From Phycisphaerales bacterium UBA854 (lineage in GTDB: Bacteria; Planctomycetota; Phycisphaerae; Phycisphaerales; SM1A02), in the NCBI GenBank assembly GCA_002295885.1, contig DBGM01000051.1, positions 60,179 to 124,178 of the forward strand: a stretch of 64,000 nucleotides of DNA, read 5' to 3'. Position 1 is the stretch's first letter. Every line of letters begins with the position of its first letter. Of the stretch, positions 1 through 9,236 are shown piece after piece. The translations under genes were made by a program, and so were the position numbers. The notes under the pieces were generated by a model. It did not search any database. It was not told the origin of the DNA and saw only the letters and a program-made list of their open reading frames with translations.

Positions 1-333
1 CCGGTCGCGGGTGCGCACGGTTCGCCCGTGCAGTCGGTACCGTCGCCCTGGTACACACCCTCGCAGTCGAGCTCGGTCACCACGGTGCAGGATTCGCCGT
101 CGCAGCAGGCACCGGTCGCGGGCGTGCACGGATCGCCCGAGCAGTCCGTGCCGTCACCGAAATAGGTGTCGGTGCATTCGAGCTCCGTCACCACCTCGCA
201 CACGCCGTCGGTGCAGCAGGCACCGGTCGTGGGCGTGCACGGATCGCTCGAGCAGTCGGTACCGACGCCCTGGAACGTTCCGATGAACTCGCAGTAGTCC
301 TCGAGGATGTCGACGCAGAATCCGTCGACGCAG
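1..333 (-). repeat. Tandem 111-bp (37-residue) Cys-rich repeats
   Basis: Near-identical units begin at about 1, 112 and 223, each marked by CCGGTCG(C/T)GGG and a following GTGCACGGATCGC-type block. The period of 111 bases is 37 codons, so the reading frame is kept. Each unit encodes a GACC core, two further Cys, a GDGTDC segment and a closing PC. More diverged units continue to about 490. The array is cut by the window edge, so copy number is unknown. Confidence 0.8.
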
Positions 334-2906
334 CACGCACCGTATTCGCAACCCGATCCGGCGCACGTCGTCCCGTCCCCCTGGTATTCGGCGTCGAAGG
401 AGAGTCCGGGGATTCCGGGGATCTCCTCGCCGGTGCAGTCCCGCTCGGTGGTGATCCGGCAGCCCGAGAACACGAAGCAGCAGGCCCCCGTGGCTTCCGC
501 AGTGGAGTCGCCGTCGGTGGAATCGCTCGAGTCGGATGAGCCCCCGCCCAGGCCGAGCAGTTCGCATTGTTCGCCCACCCAGGCGACGATTTCATCCTGG
601 GTGTCGATCCCGCTCGGCCACAGTGACTGGTTCAGGAGCACGTTGAAACCGAGCCATTCGCACATCTCGGTGCCCGTCGAGATCCCGGCCGGCCAGGTCG
701 AACTGTCGGACGGATTGAACCGGTCGATGTCGAAACCGGACGACCCGCCGCCGGATCCGCCCAGACCGGAACCACCCAGGAAGGCACCGAGATCGAACTC
801 GTCCTCCACGGGTGCCTCGACGAAGGTGAGCTCGGACACGGTGCCGTCCGAACGCATCAGGAATGCACCGTCGATGAAGAACGGCTGCTGGATGCGACCG
901 GTATCGAATCCGTCGAGACCGATGTTGGTCAGGGACGAACTGAGACTCCGGTCGACCCGCCAGTTCACGGCCCGACGGTTGTCCTTCTGCTGCCAGAACA
1001 CGTGGGCGTGCCTGGTCACGGCTCCGGTCTGTTCGTTCTCGATGACGAACTCGCCCACACCGATCGGCATGAAGTCCGTCGATTCGATGTCCGCGTACCT
1101 CGTCTCGGCGTCGCCGATGGAGGAGGTGAGCGTGTCACGTTCGTAGACGGTGGAGAAGTCCATCTGCCAGACCGCGGTGGCCCCCGACCCCTGATTCCGC
1201 ATGATCACGTCGGTGCTCGAGGCGTTGCTGTTGAAGTCGGCCCATCCGATCGGAGCCCAGCGTCGTCCCGCGGCGATGATCTCCCCGTCCGGATCACGGA
1301 CGGAGATGATGCGGTCCGTGACCGTCGGCCGGGCCGGATCCATCTCGTAGATGGCGAGACTTCCCGCCGAGACGTTCCCCCAGAGGATCTCCGCTCCGGG
1401 GCTCCGGGGACTGATGTCCCGGGCGGCGAAGGGCTGCCACTGCGTGTTCGGATTGCGCTCGCCGTAGATCGGTGTCACCCAGCGATCGATCTGACCCGGA
1501 GCATGGTTCATCCTCCAGACCAGACTGGTTCCGCTGACCTTGTTCCAGAACAGGATGTCGTCGTCCCCATCGGCGTCGAGATCCCCGACGGCCCGGGCCT
1601 TCCAGCTCGAGCCGACCAGCTGCGGGACGGTTCCCACCTCCACGACCACTCCGTCCTGGAGGAACCAGAAAGTGCATCGATCACGGCGGTGGAACAGGAT
1701 GTCCGCATCACCGTCTCCGTCGAAATCACCCACTTTGGTCTCGAACCAGCGGTCCTTCTTGTGGTACTCGAGGTTGGCCCCCGAGGCACGACGGAGCGGC
1801 TGGGGCCCGTCGGCGTTGATCACGATGTTGAACTCGGCATCACGTCCGACGATCGGACCGACCGATTCGACTTCGACGGTGGGAAGGTAGCTGTAGCCCC
1901 GACCGGCATCGAGAATGTCGACTCCCGAGATCGGACCGGGTCCGCGGATGGTCTCGAGCAGGGCACCCGTGCCTTCATCATTGGGGAACGACCATTCCGG
2001 GGTCGAGCTGTAGTCCTCGCCGCCATCGACCACAACGATCGACTTGATTCCTCCGTAGAGATACGCCTGAAACGATGCACCGCTGCCGCAGGAGTTTCCG
2101 GGGAAGAACTGCAGATCCGGCGTCTCCGTGAATCCGGCCGGTGACGGCTGAACCGTGGCCGATACGAACTCGCCCGCCGCATTGACCTCGAGGGTGACCG
2201 CAGCCGGTTCGCCGTCCGGCGAGAAGGCGAGCAATGCACCATCCCACAGCAGGGGGAATGCGACGGGGTTGCCCCCTGCATCCACGATCGTTCCTTCGGG
2301 GTTCCTACGGGGTTCACAGGCAAGACTGCCGTCCGGAAGAAGGGGGAGAATACTGCTGGGGTAGTAGCCCGAACCGGCCGACGTGATGCCGACCTCTGCG
2401 AGCTCTCCGGTCGCGGCTCCGCTATCGGCAGTGAGAACGACCGCGTTGAGTCCGGTCCCGCCGGCGGCACCCGGGTCCCGCTCCACGAGCGGTCCGCTGG
2501 TGTAGTCGCGACCGGGGTCGAGCACGTTGATGTCTGCAATCGGACCCGTGACTTCCAGTTGGGCCCGGAGGCCTGTTCCGTCGGAACGACTGTTGTCCAC
2601 CACCAGCCGGTCGTTCGAGAAGTAGTCCCGACCGCCGTCGAGCACGTCGATGCGATCGACGGAGCCGGAGATGTTCCGCACCGTCACCCCGTCGTCGTTG
2701 AGGTAGTGGATCATCATGCTGCCGGTCTTCTTGTTCCACCACAGAAGATCGGTGCGCCCGTCCGGCGTGCTGTCGGTGGAATCGAATCCGAAGTCGCCCG
2801 TCGCCACCAGCAGCCAGGGAGGGCCCGCCACCTCGCCCATGACGCCCCGGCCCATGGCCAGAACCGCGAGAGCGGACAAAGCACATCCTGTGATTTTCGA
2901 CATCAT
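1..2906 (-). CDS. Exported FG-GAP-like repeat protein with C-terminal Cys-rich GACC repeats (partial)
   Basis: The reading frame is open from an ATG-ATG start at 2906 to the window edge, about 968 codons, so the C-terminus is missing. The N-terminus looks like a signal peptide ending near VMGEVAG. FG-GAP/VCBS-like calcium loops are visible, for example GDFDGDGDADILF near residue 390 and GDLDADGDDDILF near residue 445. Three related strands (IDVLDGGRDY, INVLDPGRDY, VDILDAGRGY) occur in the first 330 residues. Gly/Ser linkers lie near residues 720-800, around two WPxGIxT repeats. From about residue 805 there are repeats of the type GACC...C...GDGTDCSGDPC. Proteins of this style are common in Phycisphaerae and presumably sit on the cell surface or are secreted. 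The substrate or ligand is unknown. The SD is weak (AGGA about 9 bases upstream). Confidence 0.85.
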   Translation of the reverse strand, partial: MMSKITGCALSALAVLAMGRGVMGEVAGPPWLLVATGDFGFDSTDSTPDGRTDLLWWNKKTGSMMIHYLNDDGVTVRNISGSVDRIDVLDGGRDYFSNDRLVVDNSRSDGTGLRAQLEVTGPIADINVLDPGRDYTSGPLVERDPGAAGGTGLNAVVLTADSGAATGELAEVGITSAGSGYYPSSILPLLPDGSLACEPRRNPEGTIVDAGGNPVAFPLLWDGALLAFSPDGEPAAVTLEVNAAGEFVSATVQPSPAGFTETPDLQFFPGNSCGSGASFQAYLYGGIKSIVVVDGGEDYSSTPEWSFPNDEGTGALLETIRGPGPISGVDILDAGRGYSYLPTVEVESVGPIVGRDAEFNIVINADGPQPLRRASGANLEYHKKDRWFETKVGDFDGDGDADILFHRRDRCTFWFLQDGVVVEVGTVPQLVGSSWKARAVGDLDADGDDDILFWNKVSGTSLVWRMNHAPGQIDRWVTPIYGERNPNTQWQPFAARDISPRSPGAEILWGNVSAGSLAIYEMDPARPTVTDRIISVRDPDGEIIAAGRRWAPIGWADFNSNASSTDVIMRNQGSGATAVWQMDFSTVYERDTLTSSIGDAETRYADIESTDFMPIGVGEFVIENEQTGAVTRHAHVFWQQKDNRRAVNWRVDRSLSSSLTNIGLDGFDTGRIQQPFFIDGAFLMRSDGTVSELTFVEAPVEDEFDLGAFLGGSGLGGSGGGSSGFDIDRFNPSDSSTWPAGISTGTEMCEWLGFNVLLNQSLWPSGIDTQDEIVAWVGEQCELLGLGGGSSDSSDSTDGDSTAEATGACCFVFSGCRITTERDCTGEEIPGIPGLSFDAEYQGDGTTCAGSGCEYGACCVDGFCVDILEDYCEFIGTFQGVGTDCSSDPCTPTTGACCTDGVCEVVTELECTDTYFGDGTDCSGDPCTPATGACCDGESCTVVTELDCEGVYQGDGTDCTGEPCAPAT

Positions 2907-3099
2907 GTTCGAGATCCTGGCCGAACGGCTTCGTACGGCCTACCCAGGTACCAGCGGAGGAAGTTCGGCGATTCGTTCTTCTACGCAGCGATCGGGGAAG
3001 GGTTCCCCTGATAAACGATACTCGAAGAACGTCGCAGAGCCGTTTGAATTGCCTTCAATATGGGGCTGATCGGCCCGTGAGAGCGGTATTTCCCACATT

Positions 3100-3120
3100 T
3101 CCGCACCAGGCCGGTGCGGA
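3100..3120 (-). terminator. Hairpin after the O-antigen-ligase-like gene
   Basis: A perfect 8-bp stem (TCCGCACC / GGTGCGGA) with a 5-base loop lies 19 bases past the stop of the gene ending at 3139. No T-run follows on the minus strand, so termination there is uncertain. Confidence 0.35.
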
Positions 3121-3138
3121 GACTTACCGGACTCTTTT

Positions 3139-4440
3139 TCATGGGTTTTCGGCGGTCCCGCCGGGATCGTTCGTGGACCGGGAGCGGACCCCCAGCATGC
3201 TGACGCTCAACAGGATTCCGAAGACCCCGAGGTAGTTTCCACTGGCCTGGAAGGAGTCCCCGACCGCAGCCACCATCCAGGCGATCAGCCCGAAGAGGGT
3301 ACCCCCCGCCAGGCCGGATCCGGCCGCGAGCGGCAACGACTGCTTGAAGCACATCAGCAGGACCCACAGCAGCAGCAGAAGACCGGGGATGCCCAGCGTG
3401 ACGGCCGCGAGCAGGTAGGTGTTGTGCAGCGTGACCCGGTCCCCCCGACCACCGTGCAGGTCCAACCCTTCCGGCATGAAGCGACTGGCGGTACCGGGAC
3501 CCGTCCCGAGGATCGGATGCTCCTTCAGCACCCCCAGGCCGTAGTCCACCATCTGGATCCTGATGCCGACGCTGCTTTCGGGATCCGACTCGGCCTCCTG
3601 ATACTCGTCGATGGCGATCGAGAACCGGTCGATCGCCGTGGAGACGACGGACGGGGCAGCGACCAGAACCAGCCCCAGAGTCACCAGCACCATTCCGACC
3701 ACGAGTCCCAGCCTCCTGCGCGCCTGCGGCAGCAGCACGAAGGTGGTCACCGCCATGACCGGCAGGGCGACGGCAAGGCCCAGGAGCGGTCCCCGGGACA
3801 GTCCCAGCATCATGCCGAACAGGGCCAGAGAGAGCGGAGGCAGTGCAAGCAGACAGGTGCGCCGGTCACCGTGCAGTATCAGCTTGAGCCAGTAGCAGAT
3901 CGCCGTGGCAATGAAGACCGACGTCACGATGGGGTTGTTGATCGCCCCGAACCGGATCGCGGGTTCCCACACCCCGTCCGGCCACTGCAACCACTGCATG
4001 ATCTGCAGCAGATTCACGACCAGCACACCGGTGAGGTAGGAGCCGATCAGCCACGGTGCATGGCGAAGCACCGGCAGCAAAAGCAGCGGTAGGAGCAGCA
4101 TCCGATGCTTCTTGATGTCGACCAGACCCGATTCGACGTCCGAGGTCCAGAACAGGCCGAGGGCCATCCACACGAAGTAGGCCAGAATGGCCCAGGTGGA
4201 TGCCAGCACGAAGACGGATCGGTAGGCGGATCCGATGCGGAACGCCCGGATCACGGTGATCACGACCAGCCCGGCCATGGCAATATCGCGGGGGGCCGTG
4301 GCCAGCGGGAACAGGACCAGAAACAGCATCGCCGCGACGAGATGAAACCGGTCCCCCGACGGATCCACCTCGGCACACCAGCGGGACGCCTGGAGCGGCG
4401 TACGGGGGGATCTGGGGGATGGAGAAACGGCGGTATCCAT
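3139..4440 (-). CDS. O-antigen ligase / Wzy-like polysaccharide membrane protein
   Basis: The 433-residue protein has many hydrophobic segments and the overall look of the O-antigen ligase (Wzy_C/WaaL) superfamily. The large periplasmic loop includes GVGIRIQMVDYGLGVLKEHP and GTGPGTASRF, with conserved H and R positions typical of these proteins. The start at 4440 (MDTAVSPS) is chosen because the upstream in-frame extension is Pro/Gly-rich and runs into the divergent wbpA promoter. It is transcribed divergently from the sugar-nucleotide genes, so it likely polymerises the glycan or transfers it onto a lipid or protein. Ligase and polymerase cannot be told apart from sequence alone. Confidence 0.8.
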   Translation of the reverse strand: MDTAVSPSPRSPRTPLQASRWCAEVDPSGDRFHLVAAMLFLVLFPLATAPRDIAMAGLVVITVIRAFRIGSAYRSVFVLASTWAILAYFVWMALGLFWTSDVESGLVDIKKHRMLLLPLLLLPVLRHAPWLIGSYLTGVLVVNLLQIMQWLQWPDGVWEPAIRFGAINNPIVTSVFIATAICYWLKLILHGDRRTCLLALPPLSLALFGMMLGLSRGPLLGLAVALPVMAVTTFVLLPQARRRLGLVVGMVLVTLGLVLVAAPSVVSTAIDRFSIAIDEYQEAESDPESSVGIRIQMVDYGLGVLKEHPILGTGPGTASRFMPEGLDLHGGRGDRVTLHNTYLLAAVTLGIPGLLLLLWVLLMCFKQSLPLAAGSGLAGGTLFGLIAWMVAAVGDSFQASGNYLGVFGILLSVSMLGVRSRSTNDPGGTAENP

Positions 4441-4521
4441 GCCTAAGCAGCCTTCAAATCTCGTCTGAGAAGGGAAATCCCCTGAATCGAAGCCCCAAGG
4501 CTCGTCCGGCCCCGCCAACGG

Positions 4522-4527
4522 TATAAT
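4522..4527 (+). promoter_or_regulatory. -10 box upstream of the wbpA-like gene
   Basis: A perfect TATAAT lies 59 bases before the ATG at 4587, inside the 146-bp divergent region. No good -35 hexamer is visible 16-18 bases upstream. Confidence 0.4.
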
Positions 4528-4586
4528 CGCCCAATCCAGTCCCGTCCGAACACTCAAATCCCCCTGCTAGGCAGTTGGAGCACCAT

Positions 4587-5945
4587 ATGAGCCTATCCGA
4601 GACTCCTGACACCGGCACCACCACCACTCCGGCGGACATCCTCCGTCAGCGGCTGGCGGATCGCACGGCCACCATCGGAATCGTGGGAATGGGCTACGTC
4701 GGCATGCCGCTGGCCCACGCCGTCCTCGAAGCGGGATTCACGGTGCTCGGATTCGATGTCGACGACCGGAAAATCCTGAACCTCGAATCCGGAACGGTCT
4801 ACCTGCCGCATCTGGGTGAACAGATGCACACCGATCTGGCCGAGTCGGACCGGTTCGCAGCCACCTCCGATCCCGCACGGCTCGAGAGCGCAGACGTCAT
4901 CGTCCTGTGCGTTCCCACTCCGCTGGGGAACCATCGCGAGCCGGATCTGGACTTCGTGCTCGAATCGACCCGGATGGCCGCCAAGGTCCTTCGACCCGGC
5001 CAACTGGTGGTGCTGGAATCGACCACCTATCCCGGAACGACGCGCGACGAGATGCAGCCCATCCTCGAGGAGACCGGACTCGTGTGCGGGCGCGACTTCT
5101 TCCTCGCGTACAGTCCGGAACGCGAGGATCCGGGACGCAAGGGCGTCACCACCAAGGCGATCCCCAAGCTCATCGGCGGCGTCGACGACGTCAGCACGGA
5201 TCTCGCGATGCTGTTGTACGGCGCCGCGGTCGAGGATGCCCATCGGGTCAGCTCGGCGGAGATCGCGGAATCGGCCAAGATCCTCGAGAACGTCTACCGG
5301 GCGGTCAACATCGCCATGGTCAACGAACTGAAGATCATCCTCGACAAGATGGACATCGACGTGTGGGAGGTCATCGAGGCGGCGGCCACCAAGCCCTTCG
5401 GATTCCAGGCCTTCTACCCCGGGCCCGGACTCGGTGGGCACTGCATTCCGATCGATCCGTTCTACCTGGCCTGGAAGGCCCGGGAGCTCGGACACACCAC
5501 GCGATTCATCGAACTGGCGGGAGAAATCAACTCCCAGATGCCCGAATACGTGGTCGCGAAGGTCGCCGAAGCACTGAACACCCGATGCCGTCCGATCCGG
5601 GATTCGAAGATCCTGATCCTGGGCATCGCCTACAAGCCGGATGTCGAGGACATGCGGGAATCGCCGGCCGCCACCATCATCGAATTGCTGATGGATCAGG
5701 GCGCAGACGTGTCCTACCATGACCCACATTGTCCGAACTTCCCGGAAATGAGACAGCACGACATCGATCTCAACTCCGTTTCCCTCGACGAATCGACGCT
5801 CTCTTCGTGCGACTGCGTCCTCATCGTGACGGACCATTCGAACATGGACTACGGCCTGGTGGGACGATGTGCCGATCTCATCGTTGACACCCGGAACGCC
5901 ATGGACCGAGTCGAGGACGTATCCGCCACCGTCATCAAGGCCTGA
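4587..5945 (+). CDS. wbpA: UDP-N-acetylglucosamine 6-dehydrogenase (WbpA/WecC family)
   Basis: The 452-residue protein is a four-electron nucleotide-sugar dehydrogenase that oxidises C6 of a UDP-HexNAc to the uronate with NAD+. The Rossmann motif GMGYVGMPLA is at residues 35-44, the Lys of AESAKILENVYRA at 231, and the catalytic Cys at 286 in GPGLGGHCIPIDPFY. This last motif and the downstream context (WbpB-, WbpD- and WbpE-like genes) favour UDP-GlcNAc over UDP-glucose as substrate. The ATG at 4587 has a GGAG SD 6 bases upstream; a TTG at 4575 is in frame but has no SD. The aminotransferase gene follows after 26 bases, so the two are probably co-transcribed. Confidence 0.9.
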   Translation: MSLSETPDTGTTTTPADILRQRLADRTATIGIVGMGYVGMPLAHAVLEAGFTVLGFDVDDRKILNLESGTVYLPHLGEQMHTDLAESDRFAATSDPARLESADVIVLCVPTPLGNHREPDLDFVLESTRMAAKVLRPGQLVVLESTTYPGTTRDEMQPILEETGLVCGRDFFLAYSPEREDPGRKGVTTKAIPKLIGGVDDVSTDLAMLLYGAAVEDAHRVSSAEIAESAKILENVYRAVNIAMVNELKIILDKMDIDVWEVIEAAATKPFGFQAFYPGPGLGGHCIPIDPFYLAWKARELGHTTRFIELAGEINSQMPEYVVAKVAEALNTRCRPIRDSKILILGIAYKPDVEDMRESPAATIIELLMDQGADVSYHDPHCPNFPEMRQHDIDLNSVSLDESTLSSCDCVLIVTDHSNMDYGLVGRCADLIVDTRNAMDRVEDVSATVIKA

Positions 5946-5971
5946 ACCCCCATTCCATCGAGTCCCACACC

Positions 5972-7174
5972 ATGACCGATCCCATCAATGTCCCCCTGCT
6001 CGACCTCAAGCCCCAGTACAAGGCCCTCAAGACCGAGATCGATGCCGCCGTCCAGGCCGTCGTGGACAGTCAGTACTTCATCCTCGGACCGACCGTGTCC
6101 GAGTTCGAGGCCAAGTGCCAGCAGTACTGCGAGGCTGAGCACGTCATCGGCTGCGGATCCGGATCCGACGCCCTCCTGCTCGCCCTGATGGCACTCGTCC
6201 CAGGGCTTCCCAAGGTCGAAGGACAGGTCATCTGCCCCTCCTACACCTTCTTCGCCACCGGAGGAGCGATCTCCCGGGTCGGACTGACACCCGTCTACTG
6301 CGACATCGACCCCGTCACCTACAACATGTGCCCCGAGCATGCGGCCACCCTGGCCGAACAGTGCGACAACCTCGTGGCCATCATGCCGGTCCATCTCTAC
6401 GGACAGGCCGCCGACATGGATGCCTTCCTCGAGCTCGGTGAGCGGTACGGCGTACCGGTCATCGAGGACGCCGCCCAGGCCCTGGGCACCCGGGACGCAC
6501 ACGGCCACATGGTCGGAACCCGGGGAACGGTCGGAACCTGGAGCTTCTTCCCCAGCAAGAATCTCGGCGGATTCGGCGACGGAGGCATGTGCAGCACCGA
6601 CGACCCCGACATCGCGGGCCGGCTCCGCATCGACCGCGTCCACGGCATGGAACCCAAGTACTACCACCAGCACGTCGGCGTGAACTCGCGACTCGACGCG
6701 CTGCAGGCGGCCGTCCTGTCCGTGAAGCTCGACCACCTCGAATCGTGGCACGAGGCCCGACAGCGCAACGCCGCGTTCTACGACCAGGCCTTCGCCGCCG
6801 CCGGCGCGGTCGACAGCCGTACACCGCTCGCGGACGGCGGCTACCCCCTCCGGACGCCGTACGCACTTCCCGCCCCCGCCCGGCACATCTACAACCAGTA
6901 CGTCATCCGGGTCCCCGCGGACATGCGGGACGATCTCCGGACCCACCTCGGCGAGATGAAGATCGGCACCGAGATCTACTATCCCGTGCCGCTGCACATG
7001 CAGGAATGCTTCGCGGATCTGGGCTACAGCCCGGAGGACCTTCCGGAATCGTTCCTCGCCTCGCGCGAGACCATCGCCCTGCCCATCTATCCGGACCTGA
7101 CCACCGAGCAGCTGGAACATGTTGCCGGAACGATCGTGGCGTGGATCGGTGACCGGGTGGCGATCAACGCCTGA
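5972..7174 (+). CDS. DegT/DnrJ/EryC1/StrS sugar aminotransferase (WbpE-like)
   Basis: A 400-residue PLP-dependent aminotransferase acting on a keto-sugar nucleotide. The PLP lysine is Lys196 in SFFPSKNLGGFGDGG and the Asp pairing with the pyridine nitrogen is in VIEDAAQA near residue 166. GVNSRLDALQAAVL is a family hallmark. WbpE makes the 3-amino sugar in the diacetamido-uronate pathway, and the neighbouring WbpA, WbpB and WbpD homologues support that role. It is the only aminotransferase in the locus, so it might instead (or also) serve the PglF product as a PglE. It ends next to the convergent pglF-like gene with no spacer. Confidence 0.88.
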   Translation: MTDPINVPLLDLKPQYKALKTEIDAAVQAVVDSQYFILGPTVSEFEAKCQQYCEAEHVIGCGSGSDALLLALMALVPGLPKVEGQVICPSYTFFATGGAISRVGLTPVYCDIDPVTYNMCPEHAATLAEQCDNLVAIMPVHLYGQAADMDAFLELGERYGVPVIEDAAQALGTRDAHGHMVGTRGTVGTWSFFPSKNLGGFGDGGMCSTDDPDIAGRLRIDRVHGMEPKYYHQHVGVNSRLDALQAAVLSVKLDHLESWHEARQRNAAFYDQAFAAAGAVDSRTPLADGGYPLRTPYALPAPARHIYNQYVIRVPADMRDDLRTHLGEMKIGTEIYYPVPLHMQECFADLGYSPEDLPESFLASRETIALPIYPDLTTEQLEHVAGTIVAWIGDRVAINA

Positions 7175-9160
7175 TCACGAGGCTGATTCACCCGCATCGG
7201 GACGATGCGTACGTTCACGGATCTCGGATTCGATGCGGCTCCGATGGAACGAGAGCGTTTCTCCACCCTCGATCTGCTCACGTCGCAGCCAGAGCCGATC
7301 GACGATGTCCATCGCCGGGTTGTACCCGTCGACGAATGATTCCATCCGTCGACGGATGAGGTCGCATTCCATGTCCTCGCAGGACGCGGTGAGCTCCTGG
7401 ATCAGCGACTCGATCACGTCCCACGGAAGATCGTCCTCGTTGGCACGCAGGATCTGCTTGTGGGACGTGCCCACCGTGTTCTGTCCGATGAGAAGCTCCT
7501 CGTAGAGCTTCTCACCCGGACGCAGGCCGGTGATCTCGATCTCGATGTCGCCGTCCGGATTGTCGTTCGTGCGTTCGGAGCGTCCCGCGAGGCGGATCAT
7601 GCTGCGGGCCAGATCGATGATCTTCACCGGCTCCCCCATGTCGAGCACGAAGACATCGCCGCCGCGAGCGAGCGATCCGGCCTGGATGACCAGCTGCGCC
7701 GCCTCGGGAATCGTCATGAAGTAGCGGATGACGCTCGAATGCGTCACGGTGACCGGACCGCCGGCCTGGATCTGCTCCCGGAAGAGGGGAACAACCGAAC
7801 CGGAGGAATCCAGTACGTTTCCGAAGCGGACCATGCAGAAGCAGGTCGTCGACTGCTTCTTCGCGAGTCCCTGGAGGATCAGTTCGGCCAGACGCTTGGT
7901 CGCTCCCATCACGTTGGTGGGACGCACGGCCTTGTCCGTCGAGATGAGCACGAAGGATGTGACTCGGTTCTCGATCGCCGCACTGGCCACGGACCAGGTA
8001 CCGAGGATGTTGTTGCGTACACCCTGGACGAGATTCTGCTCGACGATCGGAACGTGCTTGTAGGCCGCCGCGTGGTAGATGGTCTGGATTTCGAAGAGCC
8101 CGATGATCTTCCCCATGTACGCGCTGTCGCAGACGTCGCCGAGAAGGGCGACGATGTCGATCTCGATCGAGTGCTTCTTCACGACGGACCGCAGTTCGTT
8201 CTCGATCTCGTACAGCGCGATCTCCGACTGGTCCACCAGTACGAGACGGATCGGTCCGAGACGGATAATCTGACGGCAGAGCTCGGACCCGATTGATCCA
8301 CCGGCTCCCGTGACCAGCACCGACTTCGCGCGTGTGCAGCCTCCGAGCAGTTCGGCGTCGGGCTTGACGGGCTCCCGTCCGAGGAGATCCTCGATCAGGA
8401 TGGGACGGATCTCGTCGTACCGGGCGGAGCCTGCGACGAGCTCCTCGAGGTTCGGAATGGTCGACACCCGGACTTCGTAGTCGCGGAGCCGATCGATGAT
8501 CTCGAGCCGCCGACTCCGGGAGACGGAGGGGAGGGCCAGGAAGATGTCGCGGGTCCCGAGTTCCAGCAGCTGGTCGAGCCGGTCGGGCGAATAGACCTTC
8601 ACGCCGCGGATGTTGTCGCCCCAGAGTTCGGGGTCGTCGTCGATGATGCCCATCGGCATGTACTCGCCGCTGTTGACGATGGCGGACACCAGTCTGGCTC
8701 CGGCGTCACCGCCTCCGTAGATGAGCACCGGCACCGACTGCGACTGCAGCGACTGCCGGAAGTACCAACGCACGAGGAGCCGGCTTCCGCCCACGAGCAT
8801 GATCGTGAGCATCCAGAAGATGAGCGGAACCGTCCGGGGGAACAGGGTGGCCTGGGTCACGAACGCCACCAGTGCCATGGCGATCGCGGAGATCGTGACG
8901 CCCTGCAGAAGGGAGATGCTGAACCGTGGACCCAGATATCGGATGACGGATCGGTAGAGCATGCAGGATGCGAAGATCGGGATGCTGACCAGGGGCATCA
9001 CGATGAGAATCCACCACATGGATTGGAACTGCACCGGGACCCACTCCCCCATGCGGATCGCGAACGCGGCCCAGGTGCAGAACAGCACCAGGCCGGCATC
9101 GCACACGATCATGATGAATCGCTTGGAACTGCGGGAGAGTTGGCTCAGCCACGTGAACAT
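7175..9160 (-). CDS. Membrane UDP-GlcNAc 4,6-dehydratase (PglF/WbpM/CapD type)
   Basis: The 661-residue protein has about four N-terminal membrane helices (first 130 residues), a CoA-binding-like Rossmann domain starting VPVLIYGGGDAGA, and a C-terminal extended SDR domain with the NAD(P) motif TGAGGSIGSELCRQ near residue 285. The segment STDKAVRPTNVMGATKR near residue 403 carries the substituted catalytic Met-Lys arrangement of the WbpM/PglF group rather than the usual YxxxK. The expected reaction converts UDP-GlcNAc to the 4-keto-6-deoxy sugar, the first step toward diNAcBac, QuiNAc or FucNAc. PglD- and PglC-like genes lie directly upstream on the same strand. A TAGAAT box sits 9 bases before the ATG and no SD is seen. 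Confidence 0.9.
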   Translation of the reverse strand: MFTWLSQLSRSSKRFIMIVCDAGLVLFCTWAAFAIRMGEWVPVQFQSMWWILIVMPLVSIPIFASCMLYRSVIRYLGPRFSISLLQGVTISAIAMALVAFVTQATLFPRTVPLIFWMLTIMLVGGSRLLVRWYFRQSLQSQSVPVLIYGGGDAGARLVSAIVNSGEYMPMGIIDDDPELWGDNIRGVKVYSPDRLDQLLELGTRDIFLALPSVSRSRRLEIIDRLRDYEVRVSTIPNLEELVAGSARYDEIRPILIEDLLGREPVKPDAELLGGCTRAKSVLVTGAGGSIGSELCRQIIRLGPIRLVLVDQSEIALYEIENELRSVVKKHSIEIDIVALLGDVCDSAYMGKIIGLFEIQTIYHAAAYKHVPIVEQNLVQGVRNNILGTWSVASAAIENRVTSFVLISTDKAVRPTNVMGATKRLAELILQGLAKKQSTTCFCMVRFGNVLDSSGSVVPLFREQIQAGGPVTVTHSSVIRYFMTIPEAAQLVIQAGSLARGGDVFVLDMGEPVKIIDLARSMIRLAGRSERTNDNPDGDIEIEITGLRPGEKLYEELLIGQNTVGTSHKQILRANEDDLPWDVIESLIQELTASCEDMECDLIRRRMESFVDGYNPAMDIVDRLWLRREQIEGGETLSFHRSRIESEIRERTHRPDAGESAS

Positions 9161-9236
9161 CGATCCATCATTCTACAACGACGCAGGATGGGAATACACC
9201 ATTTTCACATGGAGCCGGGAGCGGGCATTATCGGAA

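Noticed and set aside
1002..2144. 380-residue plus-strand frame
   Set aside because: It lies opposite the large secreted repeat protein, whose minus-strand reading has a signal peptide and domain motifs. It shows no motif of its own.
3424..4446. Plus-strand frames opposite the O-antigen-ligase-like gene
   Set aside because: Shadows with unusual Gln/His/Arg composition.
4593..5837. 414-residue minus-strand frame
   Set aside because: Shadow of the wbpA-like gene; rich in Asp, Gly, Arg and Val with no domain pattern.
5849..7120. 423-residue minus-strand frame
   Set aside because: Shadow of the DegT aminotransferase.
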